Part shown: positions 16,981 through 24,937 of the stretch, piece by piece
Layout of the letters: every line of letters begins with the position of its first letter
How positions within the stretch are numbered: position 1 is the stretch's first letter
The notes under the pieces: generated by a model
Database searches by the model: none
The model's input: the letters and a program-made list of their open reading frames with translations, nothing else
What the model was told of the DNA's origin: nothing
Position numbers and translations under genes: made by a program
Assembly: GCA_903821695.1 (NCBI GenBank)
Contig: CAIJLX010000033.1
Coordinates: 1-45,235, forward strand
DNA length: 45,235 nt
DNA from: an uncultured Alphaproteobacteria bacterium
GTDB lineage: Bacteria; Pseudomonadota; Alphaproteobacteria; Rickettsiales; CAIJLX01
Reading direction: 5' to 3'

Positions 16981-17846
16981 GATTCTTTCAGCACCAGGCG
17001 CAGATATTCGCCATAGGTATGTTTGCCATAACTCTCCGCGAGTTTTTCGAGGTCGGTGGCGGTGATGAATTTGCGGTGATAAGCAATTTCTTCAATACAT
17101 GCGATTTTGAGGCCTTGGCGCTCTTCGACCACTTGAATAAATTGCGCCGCTTGCAGCAGTGATTCCGGCGTGCCCGTATCAAGCCACGCCACACCACGGC
17201 CCATAATTTCGACCTGCAATTCGCCGTGTTTGAGGTATTCTTTATTTACATCTGTAATTTCCAACTCGCCACGCGCGGAGGGTTTCAGGCTTTTTGCGAT
17301 CTCGACGACTTTTTCATCGTAAAAATAAAGTCCAGTTACGGCATAATTCGATTTTGGCTGTTTCGGTTTTTCCTCAATCGACATCGCCTTCATTTGTTTA
17401 TCAAATTCCACCACGCCATAACGTTCTGGATCTTTGACGTGATAGGCCATCACCAGCCCGCCTTTTTTAAGCTTCGTGGCGTTTTCGAGTTTGGTCATCA
17501 ACTCCTGGCCATAGAAAATATTATCGCCCAGCACCAAACAGGAAGGCTCACCATTGATAAATTTCTCGCCGAGAATAAATGCCTGAGCAATACCATCCGG
17601 TGAAGGCTGCACTTTATAAGAAATTGAAATGCCGAGCTGGCTGCCATCGCCCAGCAAGGTTTCGATCATCGGAATATCGCGCGGTGTGGAGATAATCAGC
17701 ACCTCACGTATGCCAATCCCCATCAACAGCGCGAGCGGGTAATAAATCATCGGCTTGTCATAAACCGGTAGCAATTGCTTGCTGATTGTCTTTGTCATCG
17801 GTGAAAGCCGTGTGCCGGAACCACCTGCTAAAATAATGCCCTTCAT
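16977..17846 (-). CDS. rfbA: glucose-1-phosphate thymidylyltransferase
   Basis: A 289-aa nucleotidyltransferase making dTDP-glucose from dTTP and glucose-1-phosphate, the first step of dTDP-rhamnose synthesis. The N-terminus [17 protein letters not shown] is the nucleotide-binding signature. [28 protein letters not shown] and [15 protein letters not shown] confirm RfbA. Length is typical. It begins 1 bp after the rfbB stop and overlaps rfbD by 4 bp. Confidence 0.96.
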   Translation of the reverse strand: MKGIILAGGSGTRLSPMTKTISKQLLPVYDKPMIYYPLALLMGIGIREVLIISTPRDIPMIETLLGDGSQLGISISYKVQPSPDGIAQAFILGEKFINGEPSCLVLGDNIFYGQELMTKLENATKLKKGGLVMAYHVKDPERYGVVEFDKQMKAMSIEEKPKQPKSNYAVTGLYFYDEKVVEIAKSLKPSARGELEITDVNKEYLKHGELQVEIMGRGVAWLDTGTPESLLQAAQFIQVVEERQGLKIACIEEIAYHRKFITATDLEKLAESYGKHTYGEYLRLVLKES

Positions 17847-17847
17847 A

Positions 17848-18861
17848 TTATGCTGCTTTCTTTTGGGTAACGGCTTGCGCCCATGCGGTGTTGGCGAGGT
17901 ACCATTTGATTGTGGCCTCTAACCCTTCTTCAAAATTTTGATATTTGCGGGTGTAGCCTAGTTTGTATTTTGCTTTGCTGTCATCGATTGCGTAGCGCTG
18001 GTCGTGGCCGGGGCGATCTTTGACGAAGGTGATTTGTGGAGCATAGGAATGCTTGTCCGTGCGTGGTTTGACGCGGTCGAGGATGCGGCAAATTTCTTGT
18101 ACGACATCCAAATTTTTGCGTTCGGAATGTCCGCCGAATACATAGGTTTCGCCTGGGGTGCCGTTTGTCGCCGCTAAAAACACGCCGGAGCAATGGTCTT
18201 CAACATGAATCCAATCGCGGATGTTTTTGCCATCGCCATAGACGGGGAGGGGCTTGCCGGAAAGCGCGTTAGTAATCATCAGCGGGATCAGTTTCTCCGG
18301 ATATTGCCGTGGACCATAATTGTTTGAGCAATTGGTGGTGATGATCGGGAATTGATAGGTATGGAACCAGGCGCGCGCCAATAAATCACCAGCGGCTTTG
18401 CTGGCGGAATAAGGGGAATTTGGCTGATATGGATAGCCTTCATAAAATTTGCCGCTAGTGCCAAGTTCGCCATAGACTTCATCGGTGGAGACTTGGACGA
18501 AACGGAAATGCGATGGGCGTTTTTTCCATTGGCGGGCGGCTTCGATCATCGTGTAGGTGCCGATGATGTTCGTGTCGATAAACGCGGAAGGGCTGGCGAT
18601 CGAATTATCAACATGGCTTTCCGCCGCGAAATTAATCACCAGATCGGGCTGGAATTTTTCATAGAGCGAGGCGACCAATGCGCCATCGGTAATGCTGCCG
18701 ACGACCAATTCGATTTTGCTTAATACCTCAGCGAGGTTTTCTTTGTGCCCTGCATAGGTGAGGGCGTCTAACACCAGTAATGTGTCGCCCGCCGCCACAC
18801 GTTGGTGCACGAAACAGCTACCAATAAAGCCGGCGCCGCCGGTTACGAGAATCTTTGTCAT
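17848..18861 (-). CDS. rfbB: dTDP-glucose 4,6-dehydratase
   Basis: A 337-aa extended SDR that forms dTDP-4-dehydro-6-deoxyglucose. It carries the NAD loop [11 protein letters not shown], the catalytic [10 protein letters not shown], and YSASKAAGD with the Tyr-x3-Lys pair. [17 protein letters not shown] and the substrate-recognition segment [14 protein letters not shown] also fit RfbB. It is first in rfbBAD-phoU-rfbC-GT. Only 40 bp separates it from the tonB stop, so it may be read through from the exbB operon or have its own promoter inside tonB. Confidence 0.96.
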   Translation of the reverse strand: MTKILVTGGAGFIGSCFVHQRVAAGDTLLVLDALTYAGHKENLAEVLSKIELVVGSITDGALVASLYEKFQPDLVINFAAESHVDNSIASPSAFIDTNIIGTYTMIEAARQWKKRPSHFRFVQVSTDEVYGELGTSGKFYEGYPYQPNSPYSASKAAGDLLARAWFHTYQFPIITTNCSNNYGPRQYPEKLIPLMITNALSGKPLPVYGDGKNIRDWIHVEDHCSGVFLAATNGTPGETYVFGGHSERKNLDVVQEICRILDRVKPRTDKHSYAPQITFVKDRPGHDQRYAIDDSKAKYKLGYTRKYQNFEEGLEATIKWYLANTAWAQAVTQKKAA

Positions 18862-18901
18862 GGGCAGGGTTTTAGCAGTGGCAGATGGTACGTGACAACT
18901 A

Positions 18902-19618
18902 TTAATCGAGGGTGAAGGCGATCGGAATCAAGAATTCCAATTGGCTGCCGCCTGGGAAGTGGCCGGGGGCTTCGGGCACTGGGTTCGCGCGATAGACCAT
19001 GTCGCGGATGGCAGTATCGAGCATTGGCTGACCGGTGGAGCGGTCTAATTGATAGAATAAAATCCGCCCGGTGCGCTCAATCCGTAGGCGAATCAACGCC
19101 TTACCGGTTAGGCCTTGGCGACGTGCAATCTCCGGGAAATCGCGATATTTATAAAGCCAGAGGGAGAGCACCTGCGTGTAACGCTGTGTCACTTCCTCAT
19201 CGGTTTCTGGTATCAGGCCAGCGAGGCCGGATTTCTCACCTTTTTTTATATAATCTTCCAGCGTGCGTGCAACCGGACGAAAATTTTCATCCTTTGCTCG
19301 AGTGCGCCGCCAGGTATAGAATTTTGCTTCGGCTTTTGGGGTTGGTTTTGTTTTGGGAATGGGAGCGGCTTTGGCGACAGTACTATTCACGACTGCTGGA
19401 GCAATATTTGTATTATTTTCAGGCGGCATGGCGGGTTGTTGGGCGGGCTTTCTCTGCCCGCCATCGCCCAGGCGGATGTTTACAATTTGAAATGGGAAAT
19501 CGGTTTTTGGTTTTATTTTCATCACGCCAAGCGCGAAAAATAAAGCGACGTGCAGCGATGCGGCGATCCATAATGCGCGGTTAAACCCTCTGTTATCGAT
19601 CGCGAGCGATTGCATCAA
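18902..19618 (-). CDS. TonB family energy-transducing protein
   Basis: This 238-aa protein has one N-terminal membrane helix (about residues 15-32), a Pro/Lys linker (PIPKTKPTPKAEAK) and a C-terminal TonB domain at about 150-238, with GLTGKALIRLRIERTGRI and the preceding RYTQVLSLWLYKYRDFPEIA. TonB carries energy from the ExbBD motor to outer-membrane receptors. The proline-rich spacer is short. The start overlaps the upstream exbD stop by 4 bp. No TonB-dependent receptor is in the window, so the cargo is unknown. Confidence 0.85.
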   Translation of the reverse strand: MMQSLAIDNRGFNRALWIAASLHVALFFALGVMKIKPKTDFPFQIVNIRLGDGGQRKPAQQPAMPPENNTNIAPAVVNSTVAKAAPIPKTKPTPKAEAKFYTWRRTRAKDENFRPVARTLEDYIKKGEKSGLAGLIPETDEEVTQRYTQVLSLWLYKYRDFPEIARRQGLTGKALIRLRIERTGRILFYQLDRSTGQPMLDTAIRDMVYRANPVPEAPGHFPGGSQLEFLIPIAFTLD

Positions 19619-20019
19619 CGCTCCGTCACCAAGGTGATGTTATGACCACCCGCGCGCTTGATGAGATAAAGTGCGCTTAGCAAATAATCGGCAGGCAGAT
19701 TACGATCGGATTTAATGGTGAGCGGGTTATCGCGATCCGCCATAAAAATAAGCTGCAGGCTCGCGTAAAGACCTTCGCGTTGCACGGTTTTGCCATCCAG
19801 AATAATGATGCCCTCGCGCTGCAATTCCATGATGATGGGCTTGCCTGTGATGGCTTGGCCGATGCTGGAATGAGGAATCTCAAGGTTTTTATCAGGGGTC
19901 GATTCAATTCTTCCAACCACCACAAAAAAGACCATCAGCAGGAAAATAATATTGATGAACGGAATCAACGCCTGCTCTCCCATCCGTTTCCGGTTTATTT
20001 TTCTGTGCGGAATAATCAT
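19615..20019 (-). CDS. ExbD/TolR-family protein with Asn at the key Asp position
   Basis: A 134-aa biopolymer transport protein with a single membrane helix near residues 18-38 and a periplasmic domain. In ExbD/TolR the helix starts with P(F/L)(I/V)D, whose Asp carries protons. Here the matching segment is ALIPFINIIFLLMVFFVV, with Asn in place of Asp. The neighbouring ExbD paralog keeps the Asp. A hetero-oligomer with one proton-competent and one non-competent chain is plausible. It overlaps tonB and the other exbD by 4 bp each. Variants with PLIN are, as I recall, seen in other two-ExbD operons, so this is probably not a random mutation. Confidence 0.83.
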   Translation of the reverse strand: MIIPHRKINRKRMGEQALIPFINIIFLLMVFFVVVGRIESTPDKNLEIPHSSIGQAITGKPIIMELQREGIIILDGKTVQREGLYASLQLIFMADRDNPLTIKSDRNLPADYLLSALYLIKRAGGHNITLVTER

Positions 20020-20405
20020 GGTGTTTCTTTAAGCGTGATATCGGTTGCACCGGCCAGTTTTACAGCATCGAGCACATCCACCATTTGCTGCACAGTGGAA
20101 CCGCTTCCGGCTTCGATTATTACCACATGGCCAGGAAAATAAGGCTTAATCGCGCTACGGAGATTGGTATAGGTAATTTGCTTGTCGCCGAGTTGAATCA
20201 TATCGGCAGTGAGGCGCAAATATAAAAGATTCGGTGGTGTTTTGGTCGTGCCGCCCACTTTTGCATTGCCGATATTTAATTCGACCTGATCTAAATTTGA
20301 GAAACGAGTCACTAAAATAAAGAAGATGAACAACATGAATGTCATGTCGATCAGCGAGATCAGCGGGATGCTTGAATGTTTCCGTGAGGAAGGCGGAATC
20401 AGCAC
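20016..20405 (-). CDS. ExbD/TolR-family biopolymer transport protein
   Basis: A 129-aa protein with a short cytoplasmic N-terminus, one membrane helix containing the conserved Asp (IPLISLIDMTFMLFIFFILV) and a periplasmic domain. With ExbB it forms the proton channel that energises TonB. It starts 3 bp after the exbB stop and overlaps the next exbD by 4 bp. The Asp in SLIDMTF identifies it as the proton-conducting copy of the two ExbDs. Confidence 0.87.
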   Translation of the reverse strand: MLIPPSSRKHSSIPLISLIDMTFMLFIFFILVTRFSNLDQVELNIGNAKVGGTTKTPPNLLYLRLTADMIQLGDKQITYTNLRSAIKPYFPGHVVIIEAGSGSTVQQMVDVLDAVKLAGATDITLKETP

Positions 20406-20408
20406 AGC

Positions 20409-21092
20409 CTACATCACTACTTTCAGCATGTGTTGTGGCTGCTGCTCGCCGGCTGGTAATTTAATCAGCTGCATCAGGCGTAGCGAAGCATCATTCATCG
20501 CTAGGCGTGTACGCTCAATGCGGCTATCCAAATTATAATAACCCACTTGCGCGATCACAGCGACGATCAAGCCAAACACGGTGGTAAGCAATGCTTCCCA
20601 AATGCCACCTGCAAGCAAGGTAACATCAACTCGTGAACCAGCAGATTCGATAGTCGAGAACACGGTGACCATACTTAATACCATTCCCAGCAACCCTAAA
20701 AAGGGCGCGAGGTTCGAAGCAAGGTCAAGGCCACGCAAGTGCGATTCGAGCCATGCCATTTCGCGGGCACCGACGCGCCCCACTTCTTCGCGCAATGTTT
20801 CTTGGGTTGTTTCGGGTTTTAGGCTGAAGGCGAGCGCGGTTTCGAGCACTTTTGCGAGCGGGTGATGAAGGGCACGCAGGCGGGCGGTATACATCGCGAT
20901 TACTTGCTCGCTGCCTTGGGGTTGGTTGGCAAATTGTTCGAGGAATACATCGGCGAAATCGGTCTGCCCGAGTTTGATGCTCGCGAATTGGTAGGATTTA
21001 TAAAGGATGATGCCGAGGGCATAGACGGAGACCGCCAGGATGACATACATCACCCAGCCGCCACTATTAAATAATTCAAAAAACTGAAGCAT
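20409..21092 (-). CDS. MotA/TolQ/ExbB-family proton channel protein
   Basis: A 227-aa protein with three membrane helices: about residues 12-30 (GGWVMYVILAVSVYALGII), 127-148 (NLAPFLGLLGMVLSMVTVF) and 163-186 (LLAGGIWEALLTTVFGLIVA). The last two segments contain the conserved GLLGTV-like and A/GxxEALxTTxxGL motifs of ExbB/TolQ. It is first in the exbB-exbD-exbD-tonB operon and diverges from the flippase-like gene. The tonB neighbour favours an ExbB rather than a TolQ role. Confidence 0.88.
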   Translation of the reverse strand: MLQFFELFNSGGWVMYVILAVSVYALGIILYKSYQFASIKLGQTDFADVFLEQFANQPQGSEQVIAMYTARLRALHHPLAKVLETALAFSLKPETTQETLREEVGRVGAREMAWLESHLRGLDLASNLAPFLGLLGMVLSMVTVFSTIESAGSRVDVTLLAGGIWEALLTTVFGLIVAVIAQVGYYNLDSRIERTRLAMNDASLRLMQLIKLPAGEQQPQHMLKVVM

Positions 21093-21144
21093 GATCTGAA
21101 CCTAGCATTGTATGCTGGCTTTGCAATGTGTTAGTAACAGTTTT

Positions 21145-22032
21145 ATGAAAAATTTTAAAAAGCCACTCATCCTCGCGCTGAAAATTTTGTGTAGTGCCGG
21201 TGCGCTCTATCTTTTGTTCCATCAATTGGATCTCCCGCGAATGCTTAATTTATTCCGCTCCGCGCAATGGGCGTGGGTGTTGGTGGCGTTTTTAGTATTG
21301 AACCTTGCGCAACTGGCGAGCGCATTGCGGATGCGGTTTTATTTTCTCGCCGAAAAACGCGATATCTCGATGCGATATAGTATTATTTTATATTATGTCG
21401 GCATGCTCTTTAACCTAGTGCTGCCAGGCGGTATCGGCGGTGATGGCTATAAAACGGTCGTTTTAAAACGTGATTTTAAAATTCCGATTCGTACATCCGT
21501 GCGGCTGATGATTAGCAATCGCGCGAATGGATTGTTATTTTTAATATTGATTGGACTCGGTTTTGGGTTGCTCAGCGAAACGCTGCAGGCATTGTTGCCG
21601 TATACGAAATTATTATTGCTCCTCGCTGCTATCCTGGCGCTGATTAGTTATAGTCAGCTAGCGAAGTTATTGCTGAAAGAGAAATTCGAAACGCAGGTGC
21701 AAGCGGGTGTGTATTCTTTCGCGGTGCAGGCATTGGTTGCGATTTGTGCGGCGGCATTATTTCAAGCGTTGGATGCGAGTTATGCCTGGAACGCACAGGG
21801 CCATGCGCCGGATTATTTGATGTTGTTTATGATTTCGTCGTTTGTATCGGTATTGCCTGTTTCAGTGGGCGGCATAGGGCTGCGCGAATTGACCTTCTTT
21901 TATGGCACGCAGTTTTTGGGGCTAAATCCGGAAGCAGGCGTGGCAGTAGCGCTGCTTTATTTTGCGGTGAATGCCTGTGCTTCGTTAATCGGGCTGATCT
22001 GTTTTATCGGTGTTAAAAAACACTCACGGTAA
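21145..22032 (+). CDS. lysylphosphatidylglycerol synthase TM-region / UPF0104-like membrane protein
   Basis: I choose the ATG at 21145 (295 aa, MKNFKKPLILALKILCSAG). An ATG 33 bases upstream gives a less plausible leader. The protein has about 7-8 hydrophobic helices and the family signatures VLPGGIGGDGYKTVVLKR and SVLPVSVGGIGLRELTFFYG. These belong to the AglD/MprF-N (flippase-like) superfamily, thought to move lipid-linked sugars or lipids across the membrane. No synthase domain is attached. It diverges from exbB with a 52-bp gap and overlaps the panC 3' end by 9 bp. The substrate is unknown; neighbouring polysaccharide genes make a glycan-lipid role reasonable. Confidence 0.8.
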   Translation: MKNFKKPLILALKILCSAGALYLLFHQLDLPRMLNLFRSAQWAWVLVAFLVLNLAQLASALRMRFYFLAEKRDISMRYSIILYYVGMLFNLVLPGGIGGDGYKTVVLKRDFKIPIRTSVRLMISNRANGLLFLILIGLGFGLLSETLQALLPYTKLLLLLAAILALISYSQLAKLLLKEKFETQVQAGVYSFAVQALVAICAAALFQALDASYAWNAQGHAPDYLMLFMISSFVSVLPVSVGGIGLRELTFFYGTQFLGLNPEAGVAVALLYFAVNACASLIGLICFIGVKKHSR

Positions 22033-22872
22033 AATTTCGATATTATCGATCAGGCGGATAGAGCCGATATGCGCAGCGACCAATAAGCGGGTAGGGCGCT
22101 TGATACTGTTGGTGACTTCTTCCAATGTTTCGGCATCGCGGAATTCAAGGTAATCGACTTTATCAAAACCTTTGCTGCCTAATAAATGCCTGCCTTCGCG
22201 AGCGAGATAATACGTCGGTGAACGCCCCTGCAAAGCTTTGCTGGCCAACATATTGAGCGTGACATAAAGCGACAATGCAAGCTGCCGTTGGCGATCGGAA
22301 AGATAGGCATTGCGCGAAGACATTGCGAGGCCATCCGGCTCACGCACGATGGGCACTCCGAATATTTTTATAGTAAAATCCAAATCACGCACAAGAGAGC
22401 GAATGACACAAAGTTGCTGATAATCTTTTTCGCCAAAGAAAGCGCGATCCGGCTGAACTTGATTAAATAATTTGGTGACGATGGTAGCAACGCCATCAAA
22501 ATGCCCGGGCCGTGTTTTCGCGCAGAGAATATCGGCATAGGTTTGTGTTTGGATGAGGATTGAGAAACCTTCGGGATACATTTCTTTCACCGAAGGCAGA
22601 TAGACGATATCAACGCCTGCCTGTTTTAACATTTTTAAATCTTTCGCTTCCTGGCGTGGATAGCGATCCAAATCTTCATCAATGCCAAACTGCAATGGAT
22701 TTACAAAAATGCTGACGACGACGGCGTCGCTTAATTTTTTAGCCGCATCAATCAGCGACATGTGCCCTTCATGGAGCGCGCCCATGGTGGGAACGAAACC
22801 AATTTCTTTGCCTGTTTTTTTCAGGCTATTGATCTGGGCGCGTAATTCTGCGACGGTGCGAACTTCAATCAT
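22024..22872 (-). CDS. panC: pantothenate synthetase
   Basis: A 282-aa enzyme joining pantoate and beta-alanine with ATP to make pantothenate (coenzyme A pathway). It shows the HIGH-like ATP site FVPTMGALHEGHMSLI, FVNPLQFG, FFGEKDYQQL, and the KMSKS-like VREPDGLAMSSRN. Length is normal. It diverges from zapE with only 17 bp between start codons. No panB or panD is in the window. Confidence 0.96.
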   Translation of the reverse strand: MIEVRTVAELRAQINSLKKTGKEIGFVPTMGALHEGHMSLIDAAKKLSDAVVVSIFVNPLQFGIDEDLDRYPRQEAKDLKMLKQAGVDIVYLPSVKEMYPEGFSILIQTQTYADILCAKTRPGHFDGVATIVTKLFNQVQPDRAFFGEKDYQQLCVIRSLVRDLDFTIKIFGVPIVREPDGLAMSSRNAYLSDRQRQLALSLYVTLNMLASKALQGRSPTYYLAREGRHLLGSKGFDKVDYLEFRDAETLEEVTNSIKRPTRLLVAAHIGSIRLIDNIEILP

Positions 22873-22889
22873 ATGTTTTTATTATCCAC

Positions 22890-23933
22890 ATGCCCCCACA
22901 AAAGAAAAGTATAATCATACTCAACCCCTCGCAAAAGGTGGTGGCGGAAAAGCTAGATGCACTGCGCTTTGCGCTCACCAAAAAAAGTCTATTCCAAAAA
23001 ACGCCGAAGAAACAAGGCATCTATATTTATGGAGAAGTAGGTCGCGGAAAATCGATGTTGATGGATCGGTTTTTTGATGAAGTCGCGATCACAAAAAAAC
23101 GCCGCGTGCATTTTCACAGCTTCATGCAGGAGGTGCATCAGCGCATTTATGCGTTGCGCGAAGAATATAAAAAAAACAAAAAAGAAGCAGATTTTTTACC
23201 ACGCTTAGCGGAAGCAATAGCTAAAGAAGCAAAGCTTTTATGTTTTGATGAATTTCAGGTGAAAGACATTGCCGATGCGATGATTCTCTCTCGGTTTTTT
23301 ACGTTGTTATTTGCGGAAGGGGTAACCATCGTTGCAACATCGAACCGCCCGCCGGAGGATTTATATAAGGATGGTTTAAAGCGCGAAAACTTTTTGCCGT
23401 TTATTGATTTGCTGAAACAAAAGCTGGAAATATTCCAACTGAAAGGCAATCAAGATTATCGTATGCAGAAATTAGGTAGCCTGCAAACTACGTATGTTAC
23501 GCCATTGGGCAAAAAAGCGGATAGTTTCCTCAAAGAATTATTCGCGCATCTTGCCAATAACCACAAACCAGAACTGCGGACGCTGGATGTCAAGGGCCGC
23601 CCGCTCATCCTCTCGCGGACCTATGCACATGTGGCGTGGTGTAGTTTTGAGGAATTATGTGCCAAACCACTGGCTGCGGCGGATTATTTAAAGATCGCCG
23701 AGGAATATGATACATTATTGCTCGAAAATATCCCGGTTCTCTCCTCGGCTAAACGCAATGAGGCGACTCGGTTTATTACGCTGATTGATATTTTGTATGA
23801 GAACAAAATCCACCTGATCGCCACTGCCGAGGCCTCCCCGGAGAAATTATACCCAAAAGGCGACAATCGCTTCGAATTTGACCGCACCATCTCGCGCTTA
23901 ATCGAAATGCAGAGTGCGGACTACCTCAAATAG
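22890..23933 (+). CDS. zapE: cell division ATPase ZapE (AFG1-like)
   Basis: A 347-aa AAA+ ATPase. It has Walker A (GEVGRGKSMLMD, about residue 48), Walker B (LLCFDEFQVKD), and sensor-1 (ATSNRPPEDLYKDGL). HFHSFMQEVHQRI, SRTYAHVAWCSFEELC and a final FEFDRTISRLIEM are also typical of the family. ZapE associates with the Z-ring in E. coli, and the mitochondrial AFG1 relatives act in protein quality control. The ATG is only 17 bp from the divergent panC start and has no clear ribosome binding site, so a leaderless or very short leader is likely. Confidence 0.93.
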   Translation: MPPQKKSIIILNPSQKVVAEKLDALRFALTKKSLFQKTPKKQGIYIYGEVGRGKSMLMDRFFDEVAITKKRRVHFHSFMQEVHQRIYALREEYKKNKKEADFLPRLAEAIAKEAKLLCFDEFQVKDIADAMILSRFFTLLFAEGVTIVATSNRPPEDLYKDGLKRENFLPFIDLLKQKLEIFQLKGNQDYRMQKLGSLQTTYVTPLGKKADSFLKELFAHLANNHKPELRTLDVKGRPLILSRTYAHVAWCSFEELCAKPLAAADYLKIAEEYDTLLLENIPVLSSAKRNEATRFITLIDILYENKIHLIATAEASPEKLYPKGDNRFEFDRTISRLIEMQSADYLK

Positions 23934-23943
23934 GATATTATCC

Positions 23944-23958
23944 TTAACTTTCAATTAG
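23944..23958. promoter_or_regulatory. imperfect CtrA-like box (TTAA-N7-TTAG)
   Basis: TTAA at 23944-23947 and TTAG at 23955-23958 are separated by 7 nt, one base from the alphaproteobacterial CtrA consensus TTAA-N7-TTAA. The site is 85 bp upstream of the unrecognised membrane-protein gene at 24044. A separate dyad, TAACAAA-N10-TTTGTTA, occupies 23978-24001. Chance matches to such short patterns are common. Confidence 0.25.
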
Positions 23959-24043
23959 TTGGCTATTGCCTAAAATGTAACAAAATCTTCACACTTTGTT
24001 AACCCTTTGGATGGTAATATGGGGGTGTAAAAGGAGTGATTTA

Positions 24044-24937
24044 ATGAGTGCATTATGGAGTGTCTGTAAATTTGTTGGATTAAGGGGTGCGGCATTGCTG
24101 GGCCTTGGTGCAACAGGGGTTGCATATCACAAATCCAACGAAGAGCTGAAAAAGGACATGTTGGATGGAAAACAGGATAATCCTTATTATTTCAAGCAAC
24201 AAGCGGATGATTTTGTTCAAAAAACAGTATTGCCATTGGCCAAAGATGGTGTGCAGGGCCTTACCTCGCTCACGACAGCCACGCTTAGCGGCGCTGCTGG
24301 TTTAGCCGGTGCAGGCACCGAGCAGGCGCCAAAGGTGGCTGAACAAGCTGGGAATGTGATTGGCCAAACCACGGCAGCCGGCAAAGAAGCCTCCGACAAT
24401 TTCTTCAAGAAATTTGTACCTAAAGGCTGGGAAGGTTGGGCAACTACGGCTGCAGTTGTGGCTGGTGGTTTAGGGATAATGCAGCAAGGTTTTCTTGGTG
24501 ATGGGCTGAAAAATGCGGCTGGTGTAGTAACGAAAGCACCACTAAATCTTGCTACGGCAGCCTTTGGTTTCGCAGGGCAAGTATTAACGCCCTTTGCTTA
24601 TATTGGTGCGGCATTAGCAGTAGGCTGGTTGCTATTGACGCCAAGTGGCCGAGAGCTGATGAGTGATATATATCAGAGTGTGAGAAGCCTGTTTCCTGGC
24701 GCTCCAGTAAAAGAGCCCGTATTAGAGCATCCACACTCTCCAGCGCCGGCAATCATTAAACCTGAGCCAAAAACGGTGGTGCCGGAACTTATGCCGGATG
24801 TCAGCAGTATTCCACGGAATTTCAGTGGTGGTGATACGGTGACGGTGGCTCCTACACGTAGCAGCTTGGGCAATGACCCGGCGCATAACCCGCGTCGTGA
24901 TATTAAAAATTCACCTCCTGTATCGATGAGTTCATAA
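24044..24937 (+). CDS. unrecognised Gly/Ala-rich membrane protein (first of pair)
   Basis: I start at the ATG at 24044 because AAGGAG lies 7 nt before it; an ATG-type start at 23996 would lack this. The 297-aa product is not a family I recognise. It has three hydrophobic segments: about residues 12-28 (GLRGAALLGLGATGVAYH), 130-150 (ATTAAVVAGGLGIMQQGFLG) and 185-205 (VLTPFAYIGAALAVGWLLL). Between them lies an Ala/Gly/Thr-rich region, and the C-terminal ~80 residues are proline-rich and probably disordered. No signal peptidase site is evident. The next gene starts directly after its stop, so the two form one unit. Confidence 0.7.
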   Translation: MSALWSVCKFVGLRGAALLGLGATGVAYHKSNEELKKDMLDGKQDNPYYFKQQADDFVQKTVLPLAKDGVQGLTSLTTATLSGAAGLAGAGTEQAPKVAEQAGNVIGQTTAAGKEASDNFFKKFVPKGWEGWATTAAVVAGGLGIMQQGFLGDGLKNAAGVVTKAPLNLATAAFGFAGQVLTPFAYIGAALAVGWLLLTPSGRELMSDIYQSVRSLFPGAPVKEPVLEHPHSPAPAIIKPEPKTVVPELMPDVSSIPRNFSGGDTVTVAPTRSSLGNDPAHNPRRDIKNSPPVSMSS

